The position numbers and the translations under genes are program-made. The notes beneath the pieces were generated by a model. It was not told where the DNA came from, made no database searches, and was given only the letters and a program-made list of their open reading frames with translations. Positions 1 to 8,604 of a stretch of DNA of 14,896 nt are shown in pieces. Position 1 is the first letter of the stretch. Every line of letters starts with the position of its first letter. The stretch lies in assembly GCA_007134805.1 (NCBI GenBank), contig SLKB01000397.1:1-14896 (forward strand), read 5' to 3'. The DNA comes from Paracoccaceae bacterium. Its GTDB lineage: Bacteria > Pseudomonadota > Alphaproteobacteria > Rhodobacterales > Rhodobacteraceae.

Positions 1-1151
1 CCTGCCGAGCGGTCGATCTTGACCGTGTAGTCGCGCGTGGCCGCGGTTGCCGAGCGCGCCCCGTCCGAATAGAGCGGCCGCACCCCGGAATAGGACCAGA
101 CCACATCATCGGACGTGACAGGGCGCTTGAAATACTGGCTTGCGAAGGCGCAGAGGTAATCGCGCTCGGCCTCGGTGCAGCGGGCGGGCTTTGCCGGATC
201 GTCATGTTCCGCATCCGTGGTGCCGATCAGGGTGAAATCCTGCTCATAGGGTATCGCGAAGATGATGCGCCCGTCTGTCCCTTGGAAGAAATAGCACTTG
301 TCATGATCATAGAGGCGCTTGGTGACGATATGGCTGCCGCGCACCAGCCGGACGTTTTCGCTGCTGTTGAGCCGCAGCTTGCCATGGATCACATCGCCCA
401 CCCAGGGGCCTGCGGCGTTCACCAGAAGCTTCGCCGAGACTGTTTCCGTGGCCGCACCCGATTGCAGGGTCGCGCGCCAGATCCCGCCCTCGGCCTCGGC
501 CGAGACGAGTTCGGTCCGGGTGCGCACACGCGCCCCGCGCTGGGCTGCGTCACGGGCATTCAGCGCGACCAGCCGCGAATCCTCGACCCAGCAGTCGGAA
601 TACTCATAGGCTTTCTCGAAGCGCTCCTGCAGAGGCGCGCCCTCTGGCGTGCCCTTGAGCGCGAGCGTCGCGGTGCCGGGCAGGATCTTGCGCCCGCCGA
701 GCGTGTCGTACAGGAACAGCCCCAGCCGGATCAACCAGGCCGGCCGGCGCCCTTTCATCCAGGGCATCACGAGGCCGAGCAGCTTCGAGGTCGGCGTATC
801 GCCCTCGAAGCGCATATCCTTGTGATAGGGCAGCACGAAGCGCATGGGCCAGGAAATATGCGGCATCGCGCGCAAGAGTGTCTCGCGTTCGATCAGCGCC
901 TCGCGCACGAGGCGGAATTCGAAATATTCGAGGTAGCGCAGCCCGCCATGGAACAGCTTGGTCGAGGCCGAGGAGGTGGCCCCGGCCAGATCGCCTTTCT
1001 CGCACAGGAGAACCGAGAGCCCGCGCCCGGCCGCGTCGCGTGCGATCCCGCAGCCATTGATCCCGCCGCCGATGATCAGCAGGTCATAGGGAGTGTCGGG
1101 GGAAGTGTCGCGAGAAGTGGCGGGGGCTGGCCGGTCGTCGATCGATGCCAT
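1..1151 (-). CDS. glpD: Aerobic glycerol-3-phosphate dehydrogenase, 3' end outside window
   Basis: FAD-dependent, membrane-associated enzyme that oxidises sn-glycerol-3-phosphate to dihydroxyacetone phosphate and passes electrons to the quinone pool. The first 383 residues are present; the C-terminus lies beyond base 1 (the E. coli enzyme is about 501 residues). After a polar 20-residue leader comes the dinucleotide-binding motif PYDLLIIGGGINGCGIARDA (residues 21-40). It is followed by the family block SSASTKLFHGGLRYLEYFEF, the NAAGPWV segment, and the VRGSHIV and GTTDAEHDD blocks of FAD-dependent GlpD proteins. The ATG at 1151 is chosen because GAAGGAGA sits at Shine-Dalgarno distance upstream. 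It is transcribed divergently from rpiA, with 171 bases between the two starts. The short N-terminal extension before the FAD motif could mean the true start is slightly further in, but the ribosome-binding site supports this one. Confidence 0.95.
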   Translation of the reverse strand, partial: MASIDDRPAPATSRDTSPDTPYDLLIIGGGINGCGIARDAAGRGLSVLLCEKGDLAGATSSASTKLFHGGLRYLEYFEFRLVREALIERETLLRAMPHISWPMRFVLPYHKDMRFEGDTPTSKLLGLVMPWMKGRRPAWLIRLGLFLYDTLGGRKILPGTATLALKGTPEGAPLQERFEKAYEYSDCWVEDSRLVALNARDAAQRGARVRTRTELVSAEAEGGIWRATLQSGAATETVSAKLLVNAAGPWVGDVIHGKLRLNSSENVRLVRGSHIVTKRLYDHDKCYFFQGTDGRIIFAIPYEQDFTLIGTTDAEHDDPAKPARCTEAERDYLCAFASQYFKRPVTSDDVVWSYSGVRPLYSDGARSATAATRDYTVKIDRSA

Positions 1152-1268
1152 GGTGCGTCTCCTTCGAGTTGCGCGGGACTCGTCACCCTTAACTGTAGAA
1201 GCTCACTGCGCTGACGCAAGACCGAAGGGCTGGCGGGTGATCCGCGCGGGTGGCGCGCGATTTCCGGT

Positions 1269-1297
1269 TTTACCTCGGAGGGGGTTGCGCCTATAAC
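1269..1297 (+). promoter_or_regulatory. Candidate sigma-70 promoter for rpiA
   Basis: TTTACC at 1269-1274 and TATAAC at 1292-1297 are separated by 17 bases. They match the -35 and -10 consensus at 4 and 5 of 6 positions. Transcription would start near 1304, giving a short leader of about 19 bases with AGAGGGG before the rpiA ATG at 1323. This is inferred from sequence only. No equally good promoter was seen for glpD on the other strand of this gap. Confidence 0.5.
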
Positions 1298-1322
1298 ACG
1301 CCCACCAGCAGAGGGGCCTTGC

Positions 1323-2111
1323 ATGACCGACCCGCTTTCCCTTGTCGATCGCGCCAAATACGCCTCGGCGCATTGCGCGGCCGATTTCGTACAGGATGGC
1401 ATGCGGGTGGGGCTTGGCACCGGCTCGACATCGGCCTGGCTCGTGCGCAGGCTCGGGGCGCGGGTGGCGCAGGAAGGGCTGCGGCTGATGGCCGTGCCGA
1501 CCTCGACCCGGACCGCAGAGCTTGCGCGCGCGGTGGGGATCAATGTCGTCACGCTGGAAGAGGCGGGCTGGCTCGATCTGACGATTGACGGGGCCGATGA
1601 GTTCGACGCCGATCTGACGCTGATCAAGGGCGGCGGCGGGGCGCTGTTGCATGAAAAGATCGTCGCAACCGCGTCGGACCGGATGATCGTGATCACCGAC
1701 GCGGCCAAGCAGGTCGCGGCCCTGGGCGCGTTTCCGCTGCCGGTCGAGGTAATCTCCTTCGGCTGGCGCGCCTCGCAGGCGCTGATCGAGGAAGTGCTGG
1801 CGACGATGGACGTGATGGGGCGCACGACGCGGCTGCGCATGAACGGCGAGCGCCCATATCAGACCGATGAGGGGAACTACATCCTCGATCTGGAACTCGT
1901 CCGGATCGGCAATCCGCGGCAAGTGTCGCTGGTGCTCAATCAGGTGCCCGGCGTCGTGGAAAACGGGCTCTTCGTCGATATCGCCGATCAGGTGGTGATC
2001 GGCCATGCCGATGGGCGGTGCGAGCTGCGCGACCTTTCGAGCGGGACGCCGCAGATCACCGAAGCCCAGGTCGATCTGGCGGCGGCGCGCAACATCTTCA
2101 CCGATCTTTGA
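1323..2111 (+). CDS. rpiA: Ribose-5-phosphate isomerase A
   Basis: Cytosolic isomerase interconverting ribose 5-phosphate and ribulose 5-phosphate in the non-oxidative pentose phosphate pathway. The 262-residue product carries the RpiA hallmarks. GTGSTSAW (32-39) is the phosphate loop, DGADEFD (89-95) contains Asp89 and Asp92, and KGGGGALLHEK (102-112) contains Lys102 and the catalytic Glu111. These residues sit at a constant offset of 8 from the E. coli D81, D84, K94 and E103 as I recall them. It is about 40 residues longer than E. coli RpiA, with the extra length spread over both ends. The ATG at 1323 follows an AGAGGGG site. Its stop codon is part of the ribosome-binding site of gor, 8 bases downstream, so the two genes should be co-transcribed. 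Confidence 0.96.
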   Translation: MTDPLSLVDRAKYASAHCAADFVQDGMRVGLGTGSTSAWLVRRLGARVAQEGLRLMAVPTSTRTAELARAVGINVVTLEEAGWLDLTIDGADEFDADLTLIKGGGGALLHEKIVATASDRMIVITDAAKQVAALGAFPLPVEVISFGWRASQALIEEVLATMDVMGRTTRLRMNGERPYQTDEGNYILDLELVRIGNPRQVSLVLNQVPGVVENGLFVDIADQVVIGHADGRCELRDLSSGTPQITEAQVDLAAARNIFTDL

Positions 2112-2119
2112 GGCAGTGA

Positions 2120-3484
2120 ATGGCTTTCGATTATGATCTCTTCGTCATTGGCGGTGGTTCGGGCGGGGTGCGTGCCGCGCGGATCGCGGCGGCCGATCAC
2201 GGCGCGAAGGTCGCGCTGGCCGAAGAGTACCGGATGGGTGGCACCTGCGTCATCCGCGGCTGCGTGCCCAAGAAGCTGATGGTCTTCGCCTCGGGCTTTC
2301 CGGGCGCTGTGGCCGATGCCCGCGCCTATGGCTGGGACGCGCAGATCGGCGCGTTCGACTGGGCCGCCTTCCGCAAGAGCCTGGACGCCGAACTGAACCG
2401 GCTCGAGGCGGCCTATCGCGCCAATCTCGACCGCGCCGGCGTCGAGATCTTCGACACGCGCGCCACGCTGCGCGACGCGCATACGGTCGCGCTTCAGGAC
2501 GGGCGCGAGATCACGGCGCGGCATATCCTCATCGCCACGGGCGGCGCGCCGGTCGTGCCCGAGCTCTGGCGCGATTCAGGCTGCATGACCTCGAACGAGG
2601 TCTTCGTGATGGAGGCACTGCCAGAGCGCCTGCTGATCGTCGGCGGCGGGTATATCGCAAGCGAATTCGCCTGCATCTTCAACGGGCTTGGTGTGAAGAC
2701 GACGCAATTCTACCGCGGCGCCCAGATCCTGCGCGGCTTTGACGAGGAAGCCCGCGCGCTGATCGCCTCCGAGATGGTGGCGAACGGGGTCGATCTGCAG
2801 TTCGGCACCGATATCGCGTCGATGCAGCGCACAGGCGACGAGATCAGCGTAACCACCAGGGAAGGGCATGCGGCGCGGTTCGACGCGGTGCTCCTGGCCA
2901 CCGGGCGCGCGCCCAACACTGCCGGGCTGGGGCTCGAAGGTCTGGGTATTACGCTTGCGGCGAACGGTGCCATCCCCGTGGACCGCTACAGCCAGAGCGC
3001 GATCCCGTCGATCTTTGCCGTGGGCGATGTGACCGACCGCGCCAATCTCACCCCCGTGGCGATCCGCGAAGGCCATGCCTTCGCCGATACTGTCTTCGGG
3101 GGCACGCCACGCCATTTCGACCACAGCCTGATCCCGACCGCGATCTTCACGCAGCCGGAATTCGGCACAGTGGGGCTGAGCGAGGAAGAGGCGAGTGCGC
3201 GCGGCCCTGTCCGGATCTACTGCGCGTCGTTTCGTCCCATGCACAGCCTCTTCGCGGGACGCAATTCCCGGTCACTGATGAAACTCGTCGTCTGCGACAC
3301 CACCGATCGCGTGCTGGGCTGTCATGTTGTCGCCGATCACGCGGGCGAAATGATCCAGCTGGCCGGGGTCGCCGTGTCGATGGGGGCGACCAAGGCCGAC
3401 TTCGACAAGACGCTTGCAGTCCACCCGACCATGGCCGAAGAGCTGGTCACAATGCGGACAGCGACGCGGATCGTCGGCGCGTAA
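2120..3484 (+). CDS. gor: Glutathione-disulfide reductase
   Basis: Class I flavoprotein disulfide reductase that regenerates glutathione from GSSG with NADPH in the cytosol. Domains in order: the FAD motif GGGSGGVRAAR (11-21); the redox-active disulfide GGTCVIRGCVPKK with Cys43 and Cys48 in the C-x4-C spacing of the family; a second nucleotide-binding fold starting IVGGGYIASEFA, followed by Arg-containing YRGAQILRGFD, which favours NADPH over NADH; the second FAD segment with IFAVGDVTDR; and the C-terminal dimer-interface motif HPTMAEE with His435 and Glu440 as the catalytic pair. At 454 residues it has normal family length. Mercuric, lipoamide and trypanothione reductases share the fold, but the motif set and length fit glutathione reductase best. 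The start is set by TGAGG overlapping the rpiA stop. Confidence 0.94.
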   Translation: MAFDYDLFVIGGGSGGVRAARIAAADHGAKVALAEEYRMGGTCVIRGCVPKKLMVFASGFPGAVADARAYGWDAQIGAFDWAAFRKSLDAELNRLEAAYRANLDRAGVEIFDTRATLRDAHTVALQDGREITARHILIATGGAPVVPELWRDSGCMTSNEVFVMEALPERLLIVGGGYIASEFACIFNGLGVKTTQFYRGAQILRGFDEEARALIASEMVANGVDLQFGTDIASMQRTGDEISVTTREGHAARFDAVLLATGRAPNTAGLGLEGLGITLAANGAIPVDRYSQSAIPSIFAVGDVTDRANLTPVAIREGHAFADTVFGGTPRHFDHSLIPTAIFTQPEFGTVGLSEEEASARGPVRIYCASFRPMHSLFAGRNSRSLMKLVVCDTTDRVLGCHVVADHAGEMIQLAGVAVSMGATKADFDKTLAVHPTMAEELVTMRTATRIVGA

Positions 3485-3557
3485 GGGTTGAAACACAGTG
3501 GCGAAACATCAATTGTGCAACTAGGTCGGCACGATCTTTCAGAAAAACGGAGCTTGG

Positions 3558-4688
3558 ATGTCTGGGAACAACGGTGGCCCTTGGGGTGGCGGAGGAAACC
3601 GCGGCGGCGGTAATCGTGGCAGCGGCGAGGGTGGTGGGCGTGGTCCAAGCGGTCAGTCCGGCATTCCCGAAATCGACGATATCGTCAAGAAGGGCCAGGA
3701 ACAGCTGCGCGTCCTGATGGGCGGCGGCGGCGGGAAAGGCCCGAACGGGTCGGGCTCTGGCGGGCCGGGGTTTTCGAAGCGGGGCGTTCTGCTCGGCATG
3801 GTAGGCCTTGCTCTTTTGTGGCTTGTCGCGTCGGTTTACCGGGTCGAGGAGAACGAGCGTTCGGTCGAACTTCTTTTCGGCGAATATTATCGCATCGGCC
3901 AGCCCGGGCTGCGTCTGGCCCCATGGCCGGTTGTCAGCCATGAGATCGTGCTGGCGACGAGCGAGCGCACCACCGAAGTCGGCACCGGCCGCACGGCGAT
4001 CGACACGGGCCTCATGCTGACGCGCGACGAGGCGGTCGTGGACATCGAATTCCAGGTCGTATGGAACGTGGCAGATCCGGCGCGGTTCCTCTTCAATCTC
4101 GCTGATCCGCGCGAAACCGTACGAGCTGCGTCCGAATCGGCGATGCGTGACATCATCGCGCGCTCGGAGCTTTCGCCGATCCTCAACCGCGACCGCGGAT
4201 CGATTGCCGCCGATCTTCTGTCGGCGGTGCAGGATCTGCTCGACAGCTATGATTCGGGGATCAACGTGATCCGCGTCAATTTCGACAAGGCAGACCCGCC
4301 CGAGCAGGTGATCAGCGCCTTCCGCGACGTGCAGACCGCGCGGCAGGAACGCGACCGGCTGGAGCGTGAGGCCGACGCCTATGCGAACCGGGTTCTCGCC
4401 CAGGCGCGTGGTCAGGCCGCACAGGTCCAGGAAGAAGCCGAAGCCTACCGCGCCGAGGTGATCAACAATGCGCAGGGTGAGGCGAGCCGTTTCGTGTCGG
4501 TCTATACCGAATATGTCAACGCCCCCGAAGTCACCCGCAAGCGGATGTATCTCGAGACCATGGAGCGTGTGCTGGGCGACATGAACCTGACCATCCTTGA
4601 CAATGTCACGGCGACCGAAGGCGGCGGATCCGGTGTCCTGCCCTACCTGCCGCTTGACCAACTGACCCGCACAAGGAGTGCCAACTGA
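3558..4688 (+). CDS. hflK: HflK, SPFH/band 7 subunit of the FtsH protease modulator complex
   Basis: Partner of HflC in the inner-membrane HflKC complex, which surrounds and modulates the FtsH membrane protease. The 376-residue protein begins with a Gly/Asn/Arg-rich low-complexity cytoplasmic segment (about 1-72) interrupted by a short helix IPEIDDIVKKGQEQLRVLM (about 36-54). One transmembrane helix follows (about 76-94), then YRVEENERSVELLFGEYYR opening the SPFH domain. The conserved block VNFDKADPPEQVISAFRDVQ comes next, then an Ala/Glu/Arg-rich coiled coil (about 260-320). The glycine-rich N-terminus is usual for alphaproteobacterial HflK. The ATG at 3558 has GGAG upstream. The 73-base gap after gor lacks a terminator, and I saw no convincing promoter in it, so read-through from rpiA-gor is possible. 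The stop overlaps the hflC start by one base. Confidence 0.95.
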   Translation: MSGNNGGPWGGGGNRGGGNRGSGEGGGRGPSGQSGIPEIDDIVKKGQEQLRVLMGGGGGKGPNGSGSGGPGFSKRGVLLGMVGLALLWLVASVYRVEENERSVELLFGEYYRIGQPGLRLAPWPVVSHEIVLATSERTTEVGTGRTAIDTGLMLTRDEAVVDIEFQVVWNVADPARFLFNLADPRETVRAASESAMRDIIARSELSPILNRDRGSIAADLLSAVQDLLDSYDSGINVIRVNFDKADPPEQVISAFRDVQTARQERDRLEREADAYANRVLAQARGQAAQVQEEAEAYRAEVINNAQGEASRFVSVYTEYVNAPEVTRKRMYLETMERVLGDMNLTILDNVTATEGGGSGVLPYLPLDQLTRTRSAN

Positions 4689-5692
4689 TGAAAAAAGCAG
4701 GGATCCTTATTCCCATCATCGCAGTGGCGATCATCACGGCGGCCTCGGCGCTGTTCATCGTGGACGAACGTGAGAATGTGCTGGTGCTGCAGTTCGGTCA
4801 GGTACGCCAGGAAATCAATGACCCCGGGCTCGGCGTCAAGATCCCCTTCATTCAGGAAGTGATCCGCTACGATGCGCGGATCCTCGGCTTGCAGACCCAG
4901 CCGCTGGAAGTGACCCCGCTTGACGACCGCCGGCTGATCGTCGACGCTTTCCTGCGCTGGCGTCTGGCCGATGCGCGCCGGTTCCGTGAGGCCGTGGGCC
5001 AGGAGGGGATCGCCGGGGCACAACGGCGGATGGAAAGCATCATGAATGCTGCCATCCGCGAGACGCTGGGTGCGGTGCCGTCAAATGCCGTCCTGTCCGA
5101 GGACCGCACAGCGCTCATGGCGCGTATCCGTGCGCAGGCCCGGCGCGAGGCATTGGCGATCGGTATCGATGTGGTCGACGTGCGGCTGACGCGTACCGAT
5201 CTGCCGCAGGAAAACCTCGAGGCGACCTTTGCCCGGATGCGTGCCGAGCGCGAGCGTGAGGCCGCCGATGAGCGCGCCCGCGGGAACGAAGCCGCGCAGC
5301 GTGTCCGCGCGCTGGCCGACCGGACCGTGATCGAGCTTGTCTCGACCGCGCGCCGCGAAGCCGAGATCGTCCGCGGTGAAGCCGATGCCGAACGCAATCG
5401 CATCTATGCCGAGGCCTACAGTCTCGACCCCGAGTTCTTCTCGTTCTCGCGTTCGATGCAAAGCTACGAGAATGCATTGCGCGGCGACAACGCCACCATG
5501 GTGCTGCGGCCGGATAGCGAATTCTTCACCTTCCTGCGCAGCGATGGCGGCGGGGCCGAGTTGTTCGAGGCCGTTCAGCAGGCCGCAGAAGAGCTGGCAC
5601 GCGATCCTGATGCCGTGCGCGAGATGATGCCCCAGCCCGATCCCGAAGAGCCCGACGCGGTGCGCGAGCTTGAAGCGATCATCGGCAACTAA
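4688..5692 (+). CDS. hflC: HflC, SPFH/band 7 subunit of the FtsH protease modulator complex
   Basis: Second subunit of the HflKC complex that controls FtsH access to membrane substrates. The 334-residue protein starts with a single N-terminal transmembrane helix (about 4-24, GILIPIIAVAIITAASALFI). The SPFH domain follows (FIVDERENVLVLQFGQV onward, with GLGVKIPF). Then come a long charged coiled coil (about 190-250) and the HflC-typical tail FFSFSRSMQSYENAL, with the PDSEFFTFL segment. After that lies an acidic extension of about 60 residues rich in Asp, Glu and Pro, longer than in E. coli HflC as I recall it. Start and stop overlap as TGATG with hflK, and AAGGAG lies just upstream, indicating translational coupling and equimolar synthesis. 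The gene ends 12 bases before the DUF2065 gene. Confidence 0.95.
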   Translation: MKKAGILIPIIAVAIITAASALFIVDERENVLVLQFGQVRQEINDPGLGVKIPFIQEVIRYDARILGLQTQPLEVTPLDDRRLIVDAFLRWRLADARRFREAVGQEGIAGAQRRMESIMNAAIRETLGAVPSNAVLSEDRTALMARIRAQARREALAIGIDVVDVRLTRTDLPQENLEATFARMRAEREREAADERARGNEAAQRVRALADRTVIELVSTARREAEIVRGEADAERNRIYAEAYSLDPEFFSFSRSMQSYENALRGDNATMVLRPDSEFFTFLRSDGGGAELFEAVQQAAEELARDPDAVREMMPQPDPEEPDAVRELEAIIGN

Positions 5693-5704
5693 GGGCGCGG
5701 ACGC

Positions 5705-5899
5705 GTGACAGTGTCGACGCTTGTACTGGCCATCGGGCTGGTGCTGATCTTCGAGGGGCTGGTCTTTGCACTGGCCCCTCATCGTATTGAGGACCTGCTG
5801 CGCATGATCAGCGCCATGCCGGTCGAGACGCGGCGCCTGATCGGATTCCTGGCGCTGACTTTCGGGGCAGTGCTGATCAGTCTCGCCCGCCTGATATGA
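5705..5899 (+). CDS. DUF2065 (YjeT-like) small membrane protein
   Basis: A 64-residue protein with two predicted transmembrane helices. The first is about 4-24 (LVLAIGLVLIFEGLVFALAP) and the second about 43-62 (LIGFLALTFGAVLISLARLI). They are joined by a short charged loop containing RIEDLLRMI. Size, helix layout and position match the DUF2065/YjeT family, whose E. coli member also sits next to hflKC. Its function is unknown; the location suggests an accessory role near HflKC-FtsH, which is inference. The start is a GTG at 5705, 12 bases after the hflC stop. A second in-frame GTG at 5711 could instead be used and would remove two residues. Translation ends 161 bases before degP. Confidence 0.85.
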   Translation: MTVSTLVLAIGLVLIFEGLVFALAPHRIEDLLRMISAMPVETRRLIGFLALTFGAVLISLARLI

Positions 5900-5982
5900 T
5901 CACTGCCGCCCCCCTACCCCTACCTGCGCGGCCGGCCCCACCCCACGACTTGTCACGTCTGTTTGAAACAGGGCGCGCGAAA

Positions 5983-6012
5983 TTGCGTTTCCGCACACGA
6001 GCCATACATAAT
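5983..6012 (+). promoter_or_regulatory. Possible degP promoter
   Basis: TTGCGT (5983-5988) and CATAAT (6007-6012) are 18 bases apart. The -10 box matches consensus at 5 of 6 positions, while the -35 box is weak (3 of 6). Transcription would begin near 6019, leaving a leader of about 40 bases. The 161-base gap between the DUF2065 gene and degP is large enough for an independent promoter. I found no clear heat-shock or envelope-stress sigma signature in it. Confidence 0.33.
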
Positions 6013-6046
6013 GCGACATCCGGCGCGATGCCGACCCGACTACCAA

Positions 6047-6053
6047 AGAGGAG
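6047..6053 (+). promoter_or_regulatory. Ribosome-binding site fixing the degP start
   Basis: AGAGGAG lies 7 bases before the ATG at 6061 and is the best Shine-Dalgarno match in the region. The reading frame stays open upstream to an ATG at 5896, but that start would overlap the DUF2065 gene, has no good ribosome-binding site, and would put a Pro-rich stretch ahead of the signal peptide. Confidence 0.75.
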
Positions 6054-6060
6054 ACCCCAT

Positions 6061-7551
6061 ATGACGTCACATGTCCGCATCCTGCGGCAGGCCGGTCCCG
6101 CGCCGTTGCCATTTCTGTGGGCCCTGGTTGCCGCGCTGATCGTCGCGCTCGCCCTGCCGAAGACGGCAGGCGCGGTCGACCGCCCGGCAAGCTTTGCCGA
6201 TCTGGCCGAGGCTGTGAGCCCCGCCGTGGTCAATATCACCACCACGACCACTGTCGCCTCGCGGCTCGATGAGGGCTCGCGCCCACCTGGGGGATCGCCA
6301 TTCGAGGATTTCTTCCGTGACTTCTTCGATGGCCCGCGCGGCGGACCCGAAGGCCCCGAGCGCCCGCGCCCGCGCCAGAACCAGGCGCTGGGATCGGGCT
6401 TCGTGATCTCGGAGGACGGCTATATCGTCACCAATAACCATGTGATCGAGCGCGCGGATGAAATCCAGGTCGAGTTTTTCTCGGGGCTCGAATTGCGCGC
6501 CGAACTGATCGGCACAGACCCGGCAACGGATATCGCGCTGTTGAAGGTCGAACATGACGTGCCGCTGCCGCATGTGCCCTGGGGCAATGCCGAAGAGGCC
6601 CGGGTGGGCGACTGGGTGATTGCAGTGGGCAATCCGCTCGGCCAGGGCTTTTCGGTGAGCGCCGGCATCATCTCCGCGCGCGGGCGTGCGCTGCAGGGCA
6701 ATTTCGACGACTACATCCAGACCGACGCCGCGATCAACCGGGGCAACTCTGGTGGCCCGCTGTTCAACATGAATGGCGATGTGATCGGGGTGAACACTGC
6801 GATCCTGTCGCCGACGGGCGGCTCGATCGGGATCGGCTTCGCGATGTCGTCCAATGTCGCGATGAATGTGGTCGACCAGTTGCGCGAATTCGGCTCGACC
6901 CGACGCGGATGGCTGGGCGTGCGCATCCAGGACGTGACCGCTGAGATGGCCGAGGCGATCGGTCTGGATGAGGCGAAGGGCGCCATGGTCACGGATGTGA
7001 TGGAAGGCCCCTCGCTCGAGGCGGGGATGCTGGCGGGCGATGTGATCCTGCGCTTTGACGACCGCCGCGTCGAGGACACCCGTATGCTGGTGCGCCGCGT
7101 CGCCGATACGGCCGTGGGCGAGACGGTCGATGTGATCGTCTTCCGCAATGGCGAAGAAGTGACGCTGGCCGTGACGCTGGGGCAGCGCGAACTGGCCGAG
7201 GCCGCCACCGGAAGCGTGACCCCGCCCCTGACGGATGAGGCCGAGACAGGCCCGGTGAGCTTTCTCGGCATGGAACTCGAGCCGCTGAACGACTCGCTGC
7301 GCGAGCAACTGGGGCTATCATCGTCGAGCGTCGGGCTGGTGGTGCGCGGTGTCGATCCCGACAGTGACGCCGCCGGAAAGGGGATCCGCGAGGACGATCT
7401 CATCACCGAAGTGAACCAGACCCCGGTCGCGAGCGTCGAGGAATTCGAGGCGCGCACAGAGGATGCGCGCGAGGCCGGGCGCAGTTCGGTGCTGGTGCTC
7501 TTGCGCCGCGATGGGGAGCCGCGCTTCGTCGCGCTCAGCATCACCGACTGA
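6061..7551 (+). CDS. degP: Periplasmic serine endoprotease of the Do/HtrA (DegP/DegQ) family
   Basis: ATP-independent protease and chaperone that degrades misfolded envelope proteins. The 496-residue precursor has a Sec signal peptide (hydrophobic core about 17-31, likely cleavage after KTAGA near 38). A trypsin-like domain follows with the complete catalytic triad: His127 in NNHVI, Asp157 in DPATDIALLKVE and Ser230 in NRGNSGGPLFN. Two PDZ domains come next (about 282-375, from RRGWLGVRIQDVT, and about 398-490, from VSFLGMELEPL). A Gly/Pro/Arg-rich linker with FEDFFRDFFDG (81-91) corresponds to the LA loop region. Two PDZ domains and the length of about 500 fit DegP/DegQ-type rather than DegS-type proteins; DegP and DegQ cannot be separated from sequence alone. 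It follows hflKC and the DUF2065 gene on the same strand and ends at a strong terminator. Confidence 0.94.
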   Translation: MTSHVRILRQAGPAPLPFLWALVAALIVALALPKTAGAVDRPASFADLAEAVSPAVVNITTTTTVASRLDEGSRPPGGSPFEDFFRDFFDGPRGGPEGPERPRPRQNQALGSGFVISEDGYIVTNNHVIERADEIQVEFFSGLELRAELIGTDPATDIALLKVEHDVPLPHVPWGNAEEARVGDWVIAVGNPLGQGFSVSAGIISARGRALQGNFDDYIQTDAAINRGNSGGPLFNMNGDVIGVNTAILSPTGGSIGIGFAMSSNVAMNVVDQLREFGSTRRGWLGVRIQDVTAEMAEAIGLDEAKGAMVTDVMEGPSLEAGMLAGDVILRFDDRRVEDTRMLVRRVADTAVGETVDVIVFRNGEEVTLAVTLGQRELAEAATGSVTPPLTDEAETGPVSFLGMELEPLNDSLREQLGLSSSSVGLVVRGVDPDSDAAGKGIREDDLITEVNQTPVASVEEFEARTEDAREAGRSSVLVLLRRDGEPRFVALSITD

Positions 7552-7577
7552 TCCATTCGTCACGAAACGCACATCAG

Positions 7578-7604
7578 ACGCGCGCCAGGCTGGCGCGCGT
7601 TTTT
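7578..7604 (+). terminator. Intrinsic terminator after degP
   Basis: A perfect 10-bp stem (ACGCGCGCCA, 7578-7587, with TGGCGCGCGT, 7591-7600) and a GGC loop run directly into a T tract (7600-7604), 26 bases after the degP stop. On the opposite strand the hairpin is not followed by a T run, so it should mainly stop transcription from the degP side and shield the convergent minus-strand gene ending at 7621. Confidence 0.9.
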
Positions 7605-7620
7605 CATTGGCACGTCCGGG

Positions 7621-8573
<953 letters not shown>

Positions 8574-8604
8574 CGCGCGCGGGCGATCCGGCCCTGCTGG
8601 CGCG

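Noticed and set aside
204..1214. A 336-codon plus-strand open frame across glpD
   Set aside because: The minus strand carries unmistakable GlpD motifs, including the FAD loop; the plus-strand frame is its shadow.
3485..3557. A possible promoter before hflK (TTGAAA at 3488)
   Set aside because: No acceptable -10 box lies at 16-18 bases, and no convincing heat-shock promoter pattern is present.
3447..4661. A 404-codon open frame antisense to hflK
   Set aside because: It mirrors the codon pattern of hflK, has no ribosome-binding site or family motif, and its protein is a His/Arg/Asp-rich mix typical of reversed GC-rich genes.
5896..6060. Longer N-terminus for the DegP protein starting at 5896
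   Set aside because: It would overlap the DUF2065 gene, has no good ribosome-binding site and would bury the signal peptide; AGAGGAG before 6061 decides the start.
6067..7308. A 413-codon open frame antisense to degP
   Set aside because: degP has complete catalytic and PDZ motifs on the plus strand; the antisense product shows no recognisable domain.
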